DNA from: Manihot esculenta
Lineage: Eukaryota > Streptophyta > Magnoliopsida > Malpighiales > Euphorbiaceae
Length of the DNA stretch: 64,000 nucleotides
Direction of reading: 5' to 3'
Assembly: GCF_001659605.2 (NCBI RefSeq)
Contig: NC_035169.2
Location: forward strand, 5,942,110-6,006,109
The position numbers and the translations under genes were made by a program. The notes beneath the pieces are model-generated. The model saw nothing but the letters and a program-made list of their open reading frames with translations, ran no database searches and was not told the DNA's origin. Shown here piece by piece: positions 1 to 11,700 of the stretch. How positions within the stretch are numbered: the first letter of the stretch is position 1; each line of letters starts with the position of its first letter.

Positions 1-545
1 TTGTGATAGTGGAACGTGTCGGTTCCATGGCCTATAAGTTGGATCTTCCTGCCGATTCAAAGCTCCATCCAGTGTTTCATGTTTCAGGTCTAAACCTTAT
101 CATGAAGGTCAGTATGCTCCTACACCATTGCTGCCATCTTTTCCGCTGCCAAAAGGTTCTCGTCCACTAGAATCATTTTTCTCCTGCCGATACTTCATGG
201 GAGAAGGTACAGGCATTCTCTGCCAAATATCTAGATTTTCAGCTTGAGGACAAGCTTCCTTTGGGGGCGGGAAGTAATGTTACCTAACCACTGCAAGTCT
301 ATACCCGATTCAGTCATGGATCCAAGTCAAAGCAGCCATATATTGAGCCTCTGAATTAGTCAAATATTTCAGTTATCTTTCAGCTATCTTTTAGTTAATT
401 GTTTTAATGATTCCCTGTTTGTAGGAGGGTATTCTCCATGTTGAAGTAGTGCTCCTTTGATGTAGAAAGCAGTTATACTTCCTTTCTGTATTTAAGCAAT
501 AACATTAATGAAGAGTCACAACTTCCAAAATCAGTTAAGTCTTGA
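1..545 (+). mobile_element. Decayed Ty3/gypsy 3' end: last part of pol and LTR-like sequence
   Basis: Frame 3 from base 3 to about base 90 reads as the end of a gypsy integrase, with the motifs YKLDLP and HPVFHVS typical of the region after the integrase core. The frame is then broken, but a later piece near 185-290 (TSWEKVQ, then LEDKLPLG) looks like a chromodomain-type C-terminus of a chromovirus and ends at a stop near 288. The DNA after it, with a TATTTAAG box near 490 and a GTAGGAGGG tract near 421, resembles the 3' LTR of such an element; its ends cannot be fixed. The element enters from outside the window. The clade is not certain, and it differs from the gypsy family at the right end of the window. 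Confidence 0.65.
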
Positions 546-1229
546 GTGCTTTAAGTCTCAGAGGTTTTAGGTTCCCTCTTTTAGAGTCTGAATTATTAAT
601 GACCAGAGGTCGTAAAAAGACTCTTAACTCAAACACTCAAACTCCCGCCATACCCTTAGCCCACCGACCCATAACCAGATCCACAACCCGGGACCATAAC
701 ATGCCCTTTTGATAAGTTTCCTTACATACTTCTGGTTGGATGAATGTTTCATTCTGATGTTGTTAAGAATTGAGCAAAGGAAACATAATTCATATGTGCT
801 ATTGTTGCCAAACCTTCTAGTACTAGGTTAAGTGAGTTGCTTCTCTCAACATATTTGGTTTCACCTTGCTATCAATGCCATATAAAAAGTTCAGTTTCTG
901 CCATTTGATAAAGGAGTTTTTTTTTTTATCAAATCCATTCTAAGCGTAGGAAAGGTATTGAAATATACTTTATGTTAAATTTGATAGCTTGTAATATTTA
1001 AGATGCTATTTTTTGGGTTCTTGCTGTTGTGTTTATTGCTAGAGTGTATTTGTGGACGGGTAATTCTCATTATCATTTTGCATCTCTTTTCATTCTCCAT
1101 TGTAATAATAATTCATAATTGTCTTATTAAAGGTACCTTTTGGCCTTGTGATTCAAAGTCAAAAGTCCAACCTGATGCTCACGGAACACAGAAGCTCCAA
1201 CTAATATAGTCTCAATATATATATATATA
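546..1229. other. Intergenic, no gene seen
   Basis: AT-rich DNA with only short, non-conserved open frames. It may include more of the gypsy LTR up to about 700. A short TA run lies directly left of the palindrome. Confidence 0.5.
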
Positions 1230-1392
1230 TTTCTATTTCAGAATTCAGAAAGCAATTAAATAATTTTGCTAGTATGTTTTGCTTGTTGTATTAGTACCTT
1301 GCAAGTTGTATATATATAAAAGGTACTAATACAACAAGCAAAGCATACTAGCAAAAAATTATTTAATTGCTTTCTGAATTCTAAAATAGAAA
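1230..1392. repeat. Foldback palindrome (long-stem inverted repeat)
   Basis: The left arm (1230-1300) is the reverse complement of the right arm (1320-1392), with only a few mismatches and one short indel. A 19-bp AT-rich loop separates the arms. Both ends carry the AAATAGAAA/TTTCTATTT motif and are flanked by short TA runs. This is the structure of a foldback MITE or of a young inverted duplication that could make a hairpin RNA. No protein frame is involved. Confidence 0.85.
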
Positions 1393-1435
1393 TACCTATG
1401 ACATTATAATCCGTCTAACGTCACAAGAGGATATT

Positions 1436-1468
1436 TTACACACACACATATATACATATATATATATC
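1436..1468. repeat. CA/TA microsatellite
   Basis: A run of CA repeats passes into TA repeats (acacacacacatatata pattern). It is simple-sequence DNA. Confidence 0.7.
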
Positions 1469-2094
1469 AATCTTAAATGAAAACCTAGAATCCTTATTCC
1501 TTATCCTTCAAAGGCTAAACCTCTCCTCTCTAGCTTTGCTGTCTCATCTGCCTTCCTCACTTGCTTGATAGCGCATCTGCACTACACTCAACTCCTCCTC
1601 TTCTTCTTTTCCTCTTCATGCGTGCAGATGATGTGACAAGCATGAGTTTAGCTAGCACAACCGACCATGTGTACAGCCAGTGTGAGACACACACTTGCTT
1701 CATGTTGTCCTCCAGATTGCCGTTCGTATCCAGTTTTAGTTGCTGTTATTCTCTTGCTTCTAGTTTTGGTTGCTGCTATTTTGCTGCCTTCAGATTTTAG
1801 AACTATGATTCCAATTTTTTATTTTGATTGTGTTTGACTATATCAAAAGGCTGTGATGTATGGTTATATATTGTGCATTCTCTGTGCGATGGATCTACTG
1901 TACATTCCTTGATAATTTTGGGTTTATTTCTGTTGGGTTTGTTTTATTGTTGATGTTTGTGTTAGAAATAAAAAAGGATTGTTGGCTTGTTTCTGCCTTT
2001 GAAATGTTGCCTGCTGGGATTCACGACTGCATTTTGTTTCTGGATTTTTGGAGATCTAAGAAATTGGGGGCTTTTGGAGATGAGGATTGTTTGG

Positions 2095-2229
2095 TTTTCA
2101 TTGAACCGGACCAGTAAATGGTTCAATTTGGTTATGCCTACAAATCAATTTGGTGTAGAATTGTAGATCATTCGGTTTTTCAATTTCAGTTCGTTTTGGA
2201 GCCAAACCGACCGATTGCTCACCCCTAGT
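2095..2229. mobile_element. hAT-like non-autonomous transposon end (relic)
   Basis: The segment has the alternating AACCGG/CGGTTT composition of a common plant non-autonomous family and ends in GCTCACCCCTAG, whose reverse complement CTAGGGGTGAGC resembles hAT-type terminal repeats (CAGGGGTGAGC). A matching left terminus is not evident. A related, more complete copy lies at 32136-32540. Confidence 0.45.
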
Positions 2230-2732
2230 TATAAGAGTCTTGTTTTAAAGGTTGTGTTTTGATTTTAGTTGGGTCAACATGATTAGAGATAGCGTTTTTG
2301 GTCTATTAATTGTTCTTTTCTATTTGTTTCATTCTTATTTTATTTGGGGGAAGATGCTTCCTCCCAAAACTATCACACCTTTGTTAATTATTATTTTCTT
2401 ATTTAAGAAAAAGGGAGAAACAAAGAAAAACATCATCTACATATTTAATTCCTTTCATCTCCAATTGATTGTCATAGTGGTTGATATCTATGGTCTACTG
2501 GCAATTTAATTTAGAATTTTGATACAACATAGAGGGTGGGGATGGACACCTGGCTAGTTCCATAATGCTATATATTCTAATGTTTTCTTGATTTATGAAG
2601 AATTGAGAAACTTTCTGCTTAAAGTATGTGTCAATGGCCAAAACTTCTTTTTGTTACCTTTGTTAGTAAAGAGTCATGTTTTGATCAGCAGGTTCACATT
2701 GCTGAATCCTCTCTCCTTTTCTTTTTTTGCAG

Positions 2733-5700
2733 ATCCAGGATTAGTTTTGCCTTCTTTAGTTCACCTTATTAATTCATCAGATGAAGGGGTGCAGTCATAT
2801 GCTAGTACTTCATTAACTACAATGCTCAAATATCATAACCAGAAGCCTGAAGTTATATGCATGCTGCTTGACTGCCTTAGGTACTTATTTCTCCCTTGTC
2901 CTTGTTAGTTACTATCATAAGTTCCTGAGAGCTAACCCAAAATGGTTGTCTCCTTTTTCCTGAGTTGTTTCCTTTTTCCTGAGTTGTTTAAATGTGGTCT
3001 GGTTCTGTATAATGTTAATCTATAGTTTAACCTATTTATAATTTACCTATACTTTTATGTCTAATTTTCTTGCAGCAATCTCAACAATGGTCTAGATCTT
3101 TCAAAAAATACTGGTCAAAGGGAAGGTGCGCTTCTCCCTATACTTCTTTAATATACTTTTTCTGTCATTTTTCACTTGAGAATCTCTTCCATTGTATTGT
3201 GTGGACAAAGATTTGCTACATTATGTTTTTCATTATGACTTCAATTTACTTTGTCAATTATATTTTGGTATGATTATGACACCCTTTGACCTGTCAAATT
3301 GTATGGCAAATTTTGGAAACAAGGTAAATTCAACTCCTAGATCTGTTCGTTTATTTGATATTCATATCCAAATGACGAAGCATCTCGATTACAACCTCTC
3401 TCAGTAGTGTTGCCTAAGTTTGAAGTAGCTACTGCTCTTCTTTCTTTAACTCTTCCTCCTACCCTCTCTCCTCATCTCTCCCCAACATTTGTATTAATCC
3501 AAACCCAATCCTCTCTACTTGCAACTTCATCTAGGGTTGAGAGGTAATTGGATTTATTCCTCTATTAGAATGTTGACTAATTTTGATATTGGCATATGTA
3601 AGTTTCATTCTCAATATTTGTTGGTTTGTTTTCTTTAAGGTAAATTCGTGTATTTATATGTTTTTTGAATAAATTGATATGTTCTATCTTTTTCTTCTTC
3701 TTCTTACTTAATCCTTTTGGCAATAACTCGTACCAAATTTTTTCTTTTAATCTATTCATCTGTTGTACAATCCCCTTTGGTAAAACAGTTAGTTTATGTT
3801 TATTTAAGGAAAATAGTTCTGTTTTTCATTTATTTTTCCGAGAAAACTTTAGTTCTCATTTTCTATGGAAAATAAGGAAAAACATGAAAAATGTGCTAAT
3901 CTGCCAATAATGAGAAATCATTTTCTAATTCAAAACAATAAAAAAAATCATAACTTCCGTAATTAAGAATATATTTTAAAAACATAATTATTATGCTTCT
4001 AGATTTTGTTACCATATATTATTCATTTATTTTATAATAATATAATTAATTTTATAATTATAAATAAAATATTTATGAAATAATTATTTTAGTTATTAAA
4101 ATCTTATAATACAATTTTTATTTAAGGAAGAGTCATTGTTTCCATTTATTGAATAGTTATAATACAACTTCTATTGTCAAGGAATAAAGAGGAAAAATTG
4201 TTTTTTCAAATCTTAGCGAAAACTGGAAAACTAGTTTTTTTATTCCCCATTTGAGAAACTGGAAGATGTGAACACAAAACTTTACTTTTCCAGAAAATTA
4301 CAGGCTTTTTGCCCATGTAGGATAAAAAAAAAAAAAAAAAATTTCCTGTCTCCTGGGTTTGAGATAAAATTTTTCTCAAATTAGGGTGATACGAGATAAT
4401 ACAACATCTATAAAATCTATAGGGTGTATGTTATATATTATATTTTCTCTAATATACATCTAAAAATTTACTTATCTTAAATAGTTGTATGGTATATATT
4501 ATATATTAATATATATATTATATATATATATGTATGTGTGGCTTATTTTCTGACAAAATGCCCTAGTTTCGGAAGATTTTTTTCCCTAACCTAGATTTAC
4601 AAATTCTTTTTTTTTTTTTTAAAAAAATTGATTGGGAAAAAATTCCTGGAAATTAATTTAGTTTTCTATAAATGAACTTGCCCTTTCCACGTAAGCTTGA
4701 CTTCTCATAACAAAATTGCAGGTCCAAAGGTGGACATCGATCGAGTACTTAAGCTGGTGCCAGAGTGGGCAAAAAGCGTAAGACTAAATGTATTTAACTT
4801 TGATGTGTAAAATTAATCAAATAAAATTAATTCTATTTGATTACTTCACTGTACCACGATGTAGCCAATATGAAGAGCTAGCCATGGGCCAGTTTCGTTT
4901 TGTTGGAGGGGAGAGGGACTTGAAACTGTCTGCAGGGTCCTAGTTCCCAGTGGTTTTGGTTCTTGCCGATTATGTTCTGGGTTATAGGTGGTTCAAGGTT
5001 TAATTTTCGTTTGAATCAGTTCCGATTATGTGCTTGGCTCAGTAGCAAGCTAGGGCTGGTTCGAAGATAGAAAAAAAAGTTCTATTGTTTTTTCATAAAA
5101 TTAATTGTGCTATCTTTTCAATAAAATGATAGCATGGGGAAAAATGAAGGATGTATATAATAACTTGTTGCATAACTATAAAAGTGAGAAAAAAATGACA
5201 TGTATTTGCTAACAATAACATTTCAATTCTTGGTATTTAGGGTTTTTTTTGCAGAAATTGACTGGGAAAATTGGAAAAGATAATTGGGTTTGAACTTGAT
5301 TATTTTATGGTTAAGATGTTTAGGCGTTCATGAGGGGCAGAAGAATGAAAATCTTTGTAATTCTCTTACCTTTATAATATTTCCTAACTTCCATCACTTC
5401 TTACATTGTCGTGGTTGGTTGAGGAAAAATGAAAATTGGATATTACATGAAAATAACAATAATTTAGAGAGCATACATATAATGAGAATTGAGAATGAGA
5501 TAATGGTTGTTATGTAACGGGAAATTGAAAGGGGGGGAGGGCATTTCCTGTTACCCGTTATTTAAAGGCCCCTGATTTGCATGCGTAACTCTCATTATAG
5601 CCGTTACGTGATAGTAACGGCCGTTACTAATAATTCAATCATTTATTTACATGTCAAACATACTGTATATTGAAGTTCCAATGAGTTTCAGTGGTTCCAG

Positions 5701-8700
5701 AGTTATGTTCTTTCAAAATTTCTTTTTCTTTTCTTTCAAACAATTCATTTTTTCCTACATCTTTCTCCTATAAGTTTAAATCCATTGTAAACTACTCCAT
5801 TTCTTTATGTCTTTCTTCTGAAAAATGAGTTTATATTTATAAAAGATCATTTTGATTTTTTATTTTAGTTTTGAGTTAAAAGTTGCATTTTGAGCTATTA
5901 GTTTACCCAATCTATAAGATAATATGATTTTTTCTTATTCAAATTTTATTTTAGAAATCTATTTTATTAAATTTATTATAAGCTAACTTATATTAAATTT
6001 TATGTTTTAAGTTATATTTGTTATTTTTTAATGCTAATTACAGTTCAATATTTGGGACAAGTTACAAATTTGATATCAATGTTAGTTATTATAAATAAAA
6101 AGTAAGGTATAGAGATAGGGTTAAAAAGTCGAAAAATAAATTTTTATTAATAAATATTATATTTTTGTAATTGATTTGCAGTGTATTACTTATTTTTATT
6201 TCATAAGTTTCTATAATGATGTTTAATTTTAAGTTATATTCTATATTTGATGTATTTATGTCTATTATATAGTAGTTTACATCATTTTGACTTATATTTA
6301 TTAATATTAATTCATTTTATGAACTTTGCAAATTATTTTGAAAAATTAGCGTAGCGCAGGCGGTTATAGTTACGCTACGGTTGTTATAGGCTTGTTTATG
6401 TTACTCGCAACCGCGACTGCAATTTAAAACCATGGTCAAAATACTCAATGTGCAGCATTTATAGGCACAGTAAAATATATAATATGAATATATACTTCAC
6501 AATTAATAATATATTAAAAAGAAAGCTCTAATTTCTTATATCCACAAGCCCAAATAGTATTGTTAATGTTATTATCAAGGGTGGGGGAGCAATTTCAGTA
6601 ATCTAGAAACAAAGGACCTAGATAAGATGTTAGTTTTTAATTATTTCTAGAAATAGAATGCAAATTAGCCAATCTTTTTTTGGAAGAAAAATCAGCAGCA
6701 ATAGAAAATCTGGAAATAAAGGACCTAAGTAGATATCATTGTTAGTGCTGTTAAAAACAAAAGGAATTCAAGTTAACTAGAAATATAGTCCAAGCAGCAG
6801 TAAAGAGGGAAGCAATTTTAGTAATCTAGAAACAAAGGACCTAGATAAGATGTTAGTTTTTCATTATTTTTAGAAATAGGATGCAAATTAGCCGATCTTT
6901 TTTTGGAAAGAAATCAGCAGCAATAGAAAATCTTGAAATAAAGGACCTACGTAGATATCATTGTTAGTGCTGTTAGAAACAAAAGGAATTCAAGTTAACT
7001 AGAAATATAGTCCAAGTAGCCGTAAAGATGGGAGAAAACGAGAGAATTGAAAGCAAGTTATCTGATGATTGAAGGTGCATCATCGTTGGAAGTGCAAATA
7101 TAGGCTTTTTGCAACCTTGGGTTTGGTGGTTTAATGGGATTCCAACAACTCTTTATATCAACAACAACCCAAATTCTGATGATTTTCTTGTGTGTTAACA
7201 CTAGATTCTAGTATATCAGTGAATTTTGAGTCTAGTTGTAGTGTATTTAGCCAATGAAGTGCTCGTTTGAAGTGAAAATAAATAAGCCGCTCTTTTCTAG
7301 AGCCTTGCTTCTGGAACAAAGACATGTGCCTAAACACATAAAGTGAGCGCCTGTAAGGTTGCTTGCCTTTATCCTGTGGAGGCATTGAGCTTGTGATGTG
7401 CCTTCAACAACATTAGTGTCTGCACATGCATATGCGTTTGTGTGATCTTTTGGGTTCTGTTATATTTCAGATTGATAATATATTTTTATTTAGTCATGGA
7501 ATGTACTAAACTCTTTTTATCTGGTTTTGTAACTGATTTTTCTTTTGAAATGATAGCATTTTGAGTTCAATTTATATAGAATTAGTAGACAATTATGTGC
7601 ATGTAAGTGTATCCTTTTCTTTATATGTTATGAAGAGAAAATACGGCATTCCTATTAGAATGAAGTGATATGTGGAGTTTTACAATTTCAGGATCCATGT
7701 CCCTGTCACTTTCCTAGCTTACTCAGTGTCCTGTTCTTTCAAAAGTAATTACAAGGAATTAGCTTTATGCAGAAACTAATTAATTCTTAACATATGGGAT
7801 TCCAACTCTCTCTTTGCTGTTATTACCTTATTGTAGCTGGCAAACGCTTTCCTTTGGTTATTAAAAAAAATACTTTATGAAATTATGTGATGAGTTGTTG
7901 AAGTTTTCTTTTCTCCCCAACATTCACTTTTAGTTGTTAGAGCCATTTCTCGTGTGATCTTTGATTTTGTGTCAATTGTACATTCATCTCTATAATCAAC
8001 CTTTTGATTGTAATGAAATATCATAGGTTCAAAACTGGAACTCCTTGATTGGACCATTGATTGACAAGATGTTTGCTGATCCAGCAAATGCAACTATAGT
8101 GCGGTTTTTGAGCTGTATAAGTGAATACCTAGCCGAAGCTGCAGATGTAGTACTCTATCATGTCCTGTTGCAGATGAAGTCACAGAAAGGGTATGTACTT
8201 GATAACATTAGGCCCTATATATTTAAACTTGAACATGCACTGCCTGTTGCTTCTGGCTTCGTTATAGTTCCTTTGGTTTCCCCTTGATGTTAGGATTTCT
8301 AATTTCATCAATTGGATGTTATTTGTTTCCTGTTTTATTTAACCTTAATTGTGGGTGGTAAGAACATACTTAGTATAGCATAAAGCTTCTCTGTATATCC
8401 AAATGTTTTTGTTGTCCTGTTGCCATCTCTAAGTTAGACCTTGAGAGCATAATCAAGAGTAGCCAGAAAGAAGTTGGATGGGTAATCCCATGTAACCAAG
8501 TGACAATTGGGCCTATGAAGCCTGAGCTAATTCCAGTTGCAGTTGAGAGTTGAGAGGATTGTTGGAATATTGCTAGTGGGAACAAGTCCCTCGTCAGCAG
8601 TGTGCAAGAATTTTAAAGGGCTTATAATTGTTGGCAAAGCAAACCAAAATGGCTTAGTTTCAAGTTTAGTTCAACATGGAGGTCTGCTTGTTTGATGATC

Positions 8701-11700
8701 TCTCTTGGCCCTGTGATTCTCAACATATTTGAAGTCATATTGTTTCTATATTACTTGCATTTTTCTCCAACAGGATCAATGAAGGCTTCTTGTCCAGATT
8801 TGAGAGTAAATCCTACATGAGTGAGGAGTTGATGGAAATGCAACAATCTTTATTTGAGCGCCTTTGTCCATTACTTATCATTCGGATGCTTCCACTGGGA
8901 GTTTTTGATAACCTCAAGTCACATACTATGTATGGTCAACTTGCCATCCAAGGCATCATTCATGGTGTGTTTTCTAACTTGATATCTCTTTCTTTTTACA
9001 ATCAGAAGCTCCATGAATTGATTATACAATTGCTGCTTGTTGTGAATTTCAGTTTCAAGTGCTTGACCCAGAGCTTAGCTCTTTCTTTCCCTTTAAACTA
9101 TATAATGTTCCATAGATCTTAGTCAAGTCATTTGACTATACACTTTGCTGTCTAACCTGATCGAATTGCAAACCTGTTAGACAGTACATGATATGCTTAT
9201 AAGCAAACCAGTTTTATTTCTTTAAGGTTTCATTTGGTTCAACTTTTTCCTTTTAGCATTCTAACCAATTCTTTTAATAGATTTTTATTTTGTTTTAAGG
9301 CAAAACTAACTATAACAAAGCGTAATTGGATAAAGTGTGAATTACAAGGCAGAAGCACAAGGCATTCTAAAAGTCAAAAATATATATGCGAAGAATTTTG
9401 GAGACTTTTAGAGTATTTTTATATTTCACTCTTAGTCTTTTCAAGTGATTTACATTACGATTTACACACAAAAAATTACAATTTTGGAGAATTTTAGAGA
9501 TTTCACTCTTAATCTTTACAAGTGATTTACATGACTATTTACACACAAAGAATTACAATTAAACAGGAAGCAAATAATCAAAATAATTGCAGAAATAATA
9601 AAGGATTCTAATTTATGTCTAGAATCTATAACCAAATCAAATCATATCACTAGAAATCAGCAAGTAAGTCAACACTCTTCATCAAATTGGTGCATAGATG
9701 TTGCACATGTGCAACTTACAAATCAGATTATGGTAGGTTATATTGTTGAGCCCGTTAGTAAATATGTCCGCAATTTGCCTGGTAGAAGTCACATGAACTA
9801 AACTCAAGACAATATCCATTAATATTTCTTTAATAAAGTGCCAATCAATCTCAATGTGTTTCGTTTGGTTATGTTGAACTGGATTTTGTGCTATATTGAT
9901 GGCAACTTTATTGTCACAATACAAAGTTATCTTGTCTCTCTTTGAAAACCTAAACTCTTCCAATAACTTCAGAATTAGGAGCTTGCGGTGTGCTCAAACT
10001 AGTAGCCAATTTAGCCTTTTCAATTGGTGCAATATAAATATAGCATGTTGGCAGCATTTCTCTTGTTGAACATAGGCATGGGCCTTTTCTAGTAAATGAA
10101 AAGGGCTTTTACACAACACTTGGACTTGAATTGGATCATATTTATTATTTAACCCTGAAAGAAAATCATAAACTCGCTTCTTTTCAATCATTTTCCGAAA
10201 TTTGACTACATCTCCGGTATAATCTGCTTAGAAGTGCTAATAGTAATCAAGTTCCTGCTATAAGGCACATAGCTCATAATGAAATTGGGAGATAGTCATT
10301 TCTCAGTATTATGGATCTTATTCCGAATATCATAAATTTGGGTATCATTCCCAATCTTGGAATAGGTCAAGGACAAAGTATTCCATATCTTTGGAGCAGT
10401 ATCAAGTAACAAATAGGACTTAGAGATATAAGGTTGCATAGAGTTAAGTAACCATGTCATAATAAGACAATTATCCGAGTCCAATTGAGGAAAATCTGGA
10501 TCACTCTCATCCGATTGCTTCTTATTACTAGACACAACTCTGCAATTCTCTAGTCTGGATAAACAACAAATAAGACCTCGACCAAGCAAGATAATTAGTT
10601 TCATCAAGTTTTATGAGACTAATTTGCAAGGAAGGGTTATCCGAGTTAGAAATCGAAACCTTTTTACTTTCTGCTATGATAAAAAAAAAACCGTAAAATA
10701 ATAAGAGGTACCTAAGGTTGTTCTCACAAGAGAGCCTAACCGAATCACTAAGAGACTAGGCAGCATTGGATGGCCGGAAAGAAGTCGGAAACGGTGGCGG
10801 AATGGACTGAGCAAGAAAGCAACATCGGATAAAATCTTATGTGTCGGGAAGAGAAGGTGTGTGAGCCTCACACGCGTGGAGTTTCAGTGTCGGAGTTGGA
10901 TGGCTGGTCAGTGACAGTTCGATGATTTTGCTGGTGGTGGCAGTGAGATGAAAAATGACCCTAGTGCAGTACCAAAATGGTAGATTTAGGATTTAGAAAC
11001 TCTAAAGAGGAAAAATTGTTTTTAAACTTTAAAATCAGGAAAAAATTTTGATATCATGAAGAATTTTGGAGAATTTTAGAGTGTTTTTGTATTTCACTTT
11101 TAATTTTTATAAGTGATTTATAGGACTATTTATACATAAAGTATTACCGGTTAAAAAGAAGCAAATAATCAAATAATTACAAAGATAATTAAAGATCTTA
11201 ATCTATGCCTAGAATTCATAATCAAATCAAATCATATTACTAGAAATCAGCGAATAAGTCAACACAATCCAACACTTCTGTGCAATGGCTATGATAACAG
11301 AGATATGAAGAATATTTGAAATGCTTATGTTGTGGATTAAATTTTAACAGATGACTCCAGCGTTTCAATACAAGTATAAGATTCACGCAGGATAGATCTA
11401 TGAAACATTTACTGGGTACACAATGATAATTACAGTTATACAACTTTGCAAATTTTACAAGCATGTTCAGGATGGAAGCTTTCTGAACTAGTTCTGGAGT
11501 TGCTGATGGCTAAAATAAAATGTTTATTATTATTATTATTATTACAGGGTGCTGTCAAGGTTAGAACCTATGGGTTTTTTATACTAAGAGGTAGGCAGTT
11601 GATCATTAAGCTTCCTTATATGTCAAATTATACTAGGTAATGAAAAATATCGGTTAAAAATAAGTCTAACAAATAATATTTATTTTACAGTGCATTAAAA

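Larger units (their letters stand above)
9387..11264 (-). mobile_element. Decayed Ty1/copia retrotransposon inside an ARM-gene intron
   Basis: Two direct repeats flank the element: the left LTR 9387-9674 (3' LTR on the minus strand) and the right LTR 11057-11264 (5' LTR). On the minus strand they start TGTTGACTTA and end CA. Next to the 5' LTR is a decayed primer-binding site (TGATATCAAAA, compare TGGTATCAGAG). Inside, the minus strand has gag pieces (about 10000-10600, with APKIWNTL) and a C-terminal RNase H (9682-9963, with CDNKVA and TKHIEIDWHFIKE), ending NIYAPI as copia polyproteins often do. Protease, integrase and reverse transcriptase are deleted, so the element is dead. No matching target duplication was found. 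Confidence 0.8.

Noticed and set aside
2588..2732. Open frame leading into the first ARM gene exon
   Set aside because: The DNA just before 2733 is a pyrimidine tract ending TTTTTTTGCAG, a classical acceptor, so this is intron.
5524..5580. G-run (GGGGGGGAGGG) as a possible G-quadruplex or regulatory site
   Set aside because: Only one G-run with no matching further runs; probably part of the transposon-like region.
11446..11640. Open frame as a possible ARM gene exon
   Set aside because: It does not fit the phase between exons 8774-8964 and 12098-12143, has no good splice borders, and contains a TTA run.
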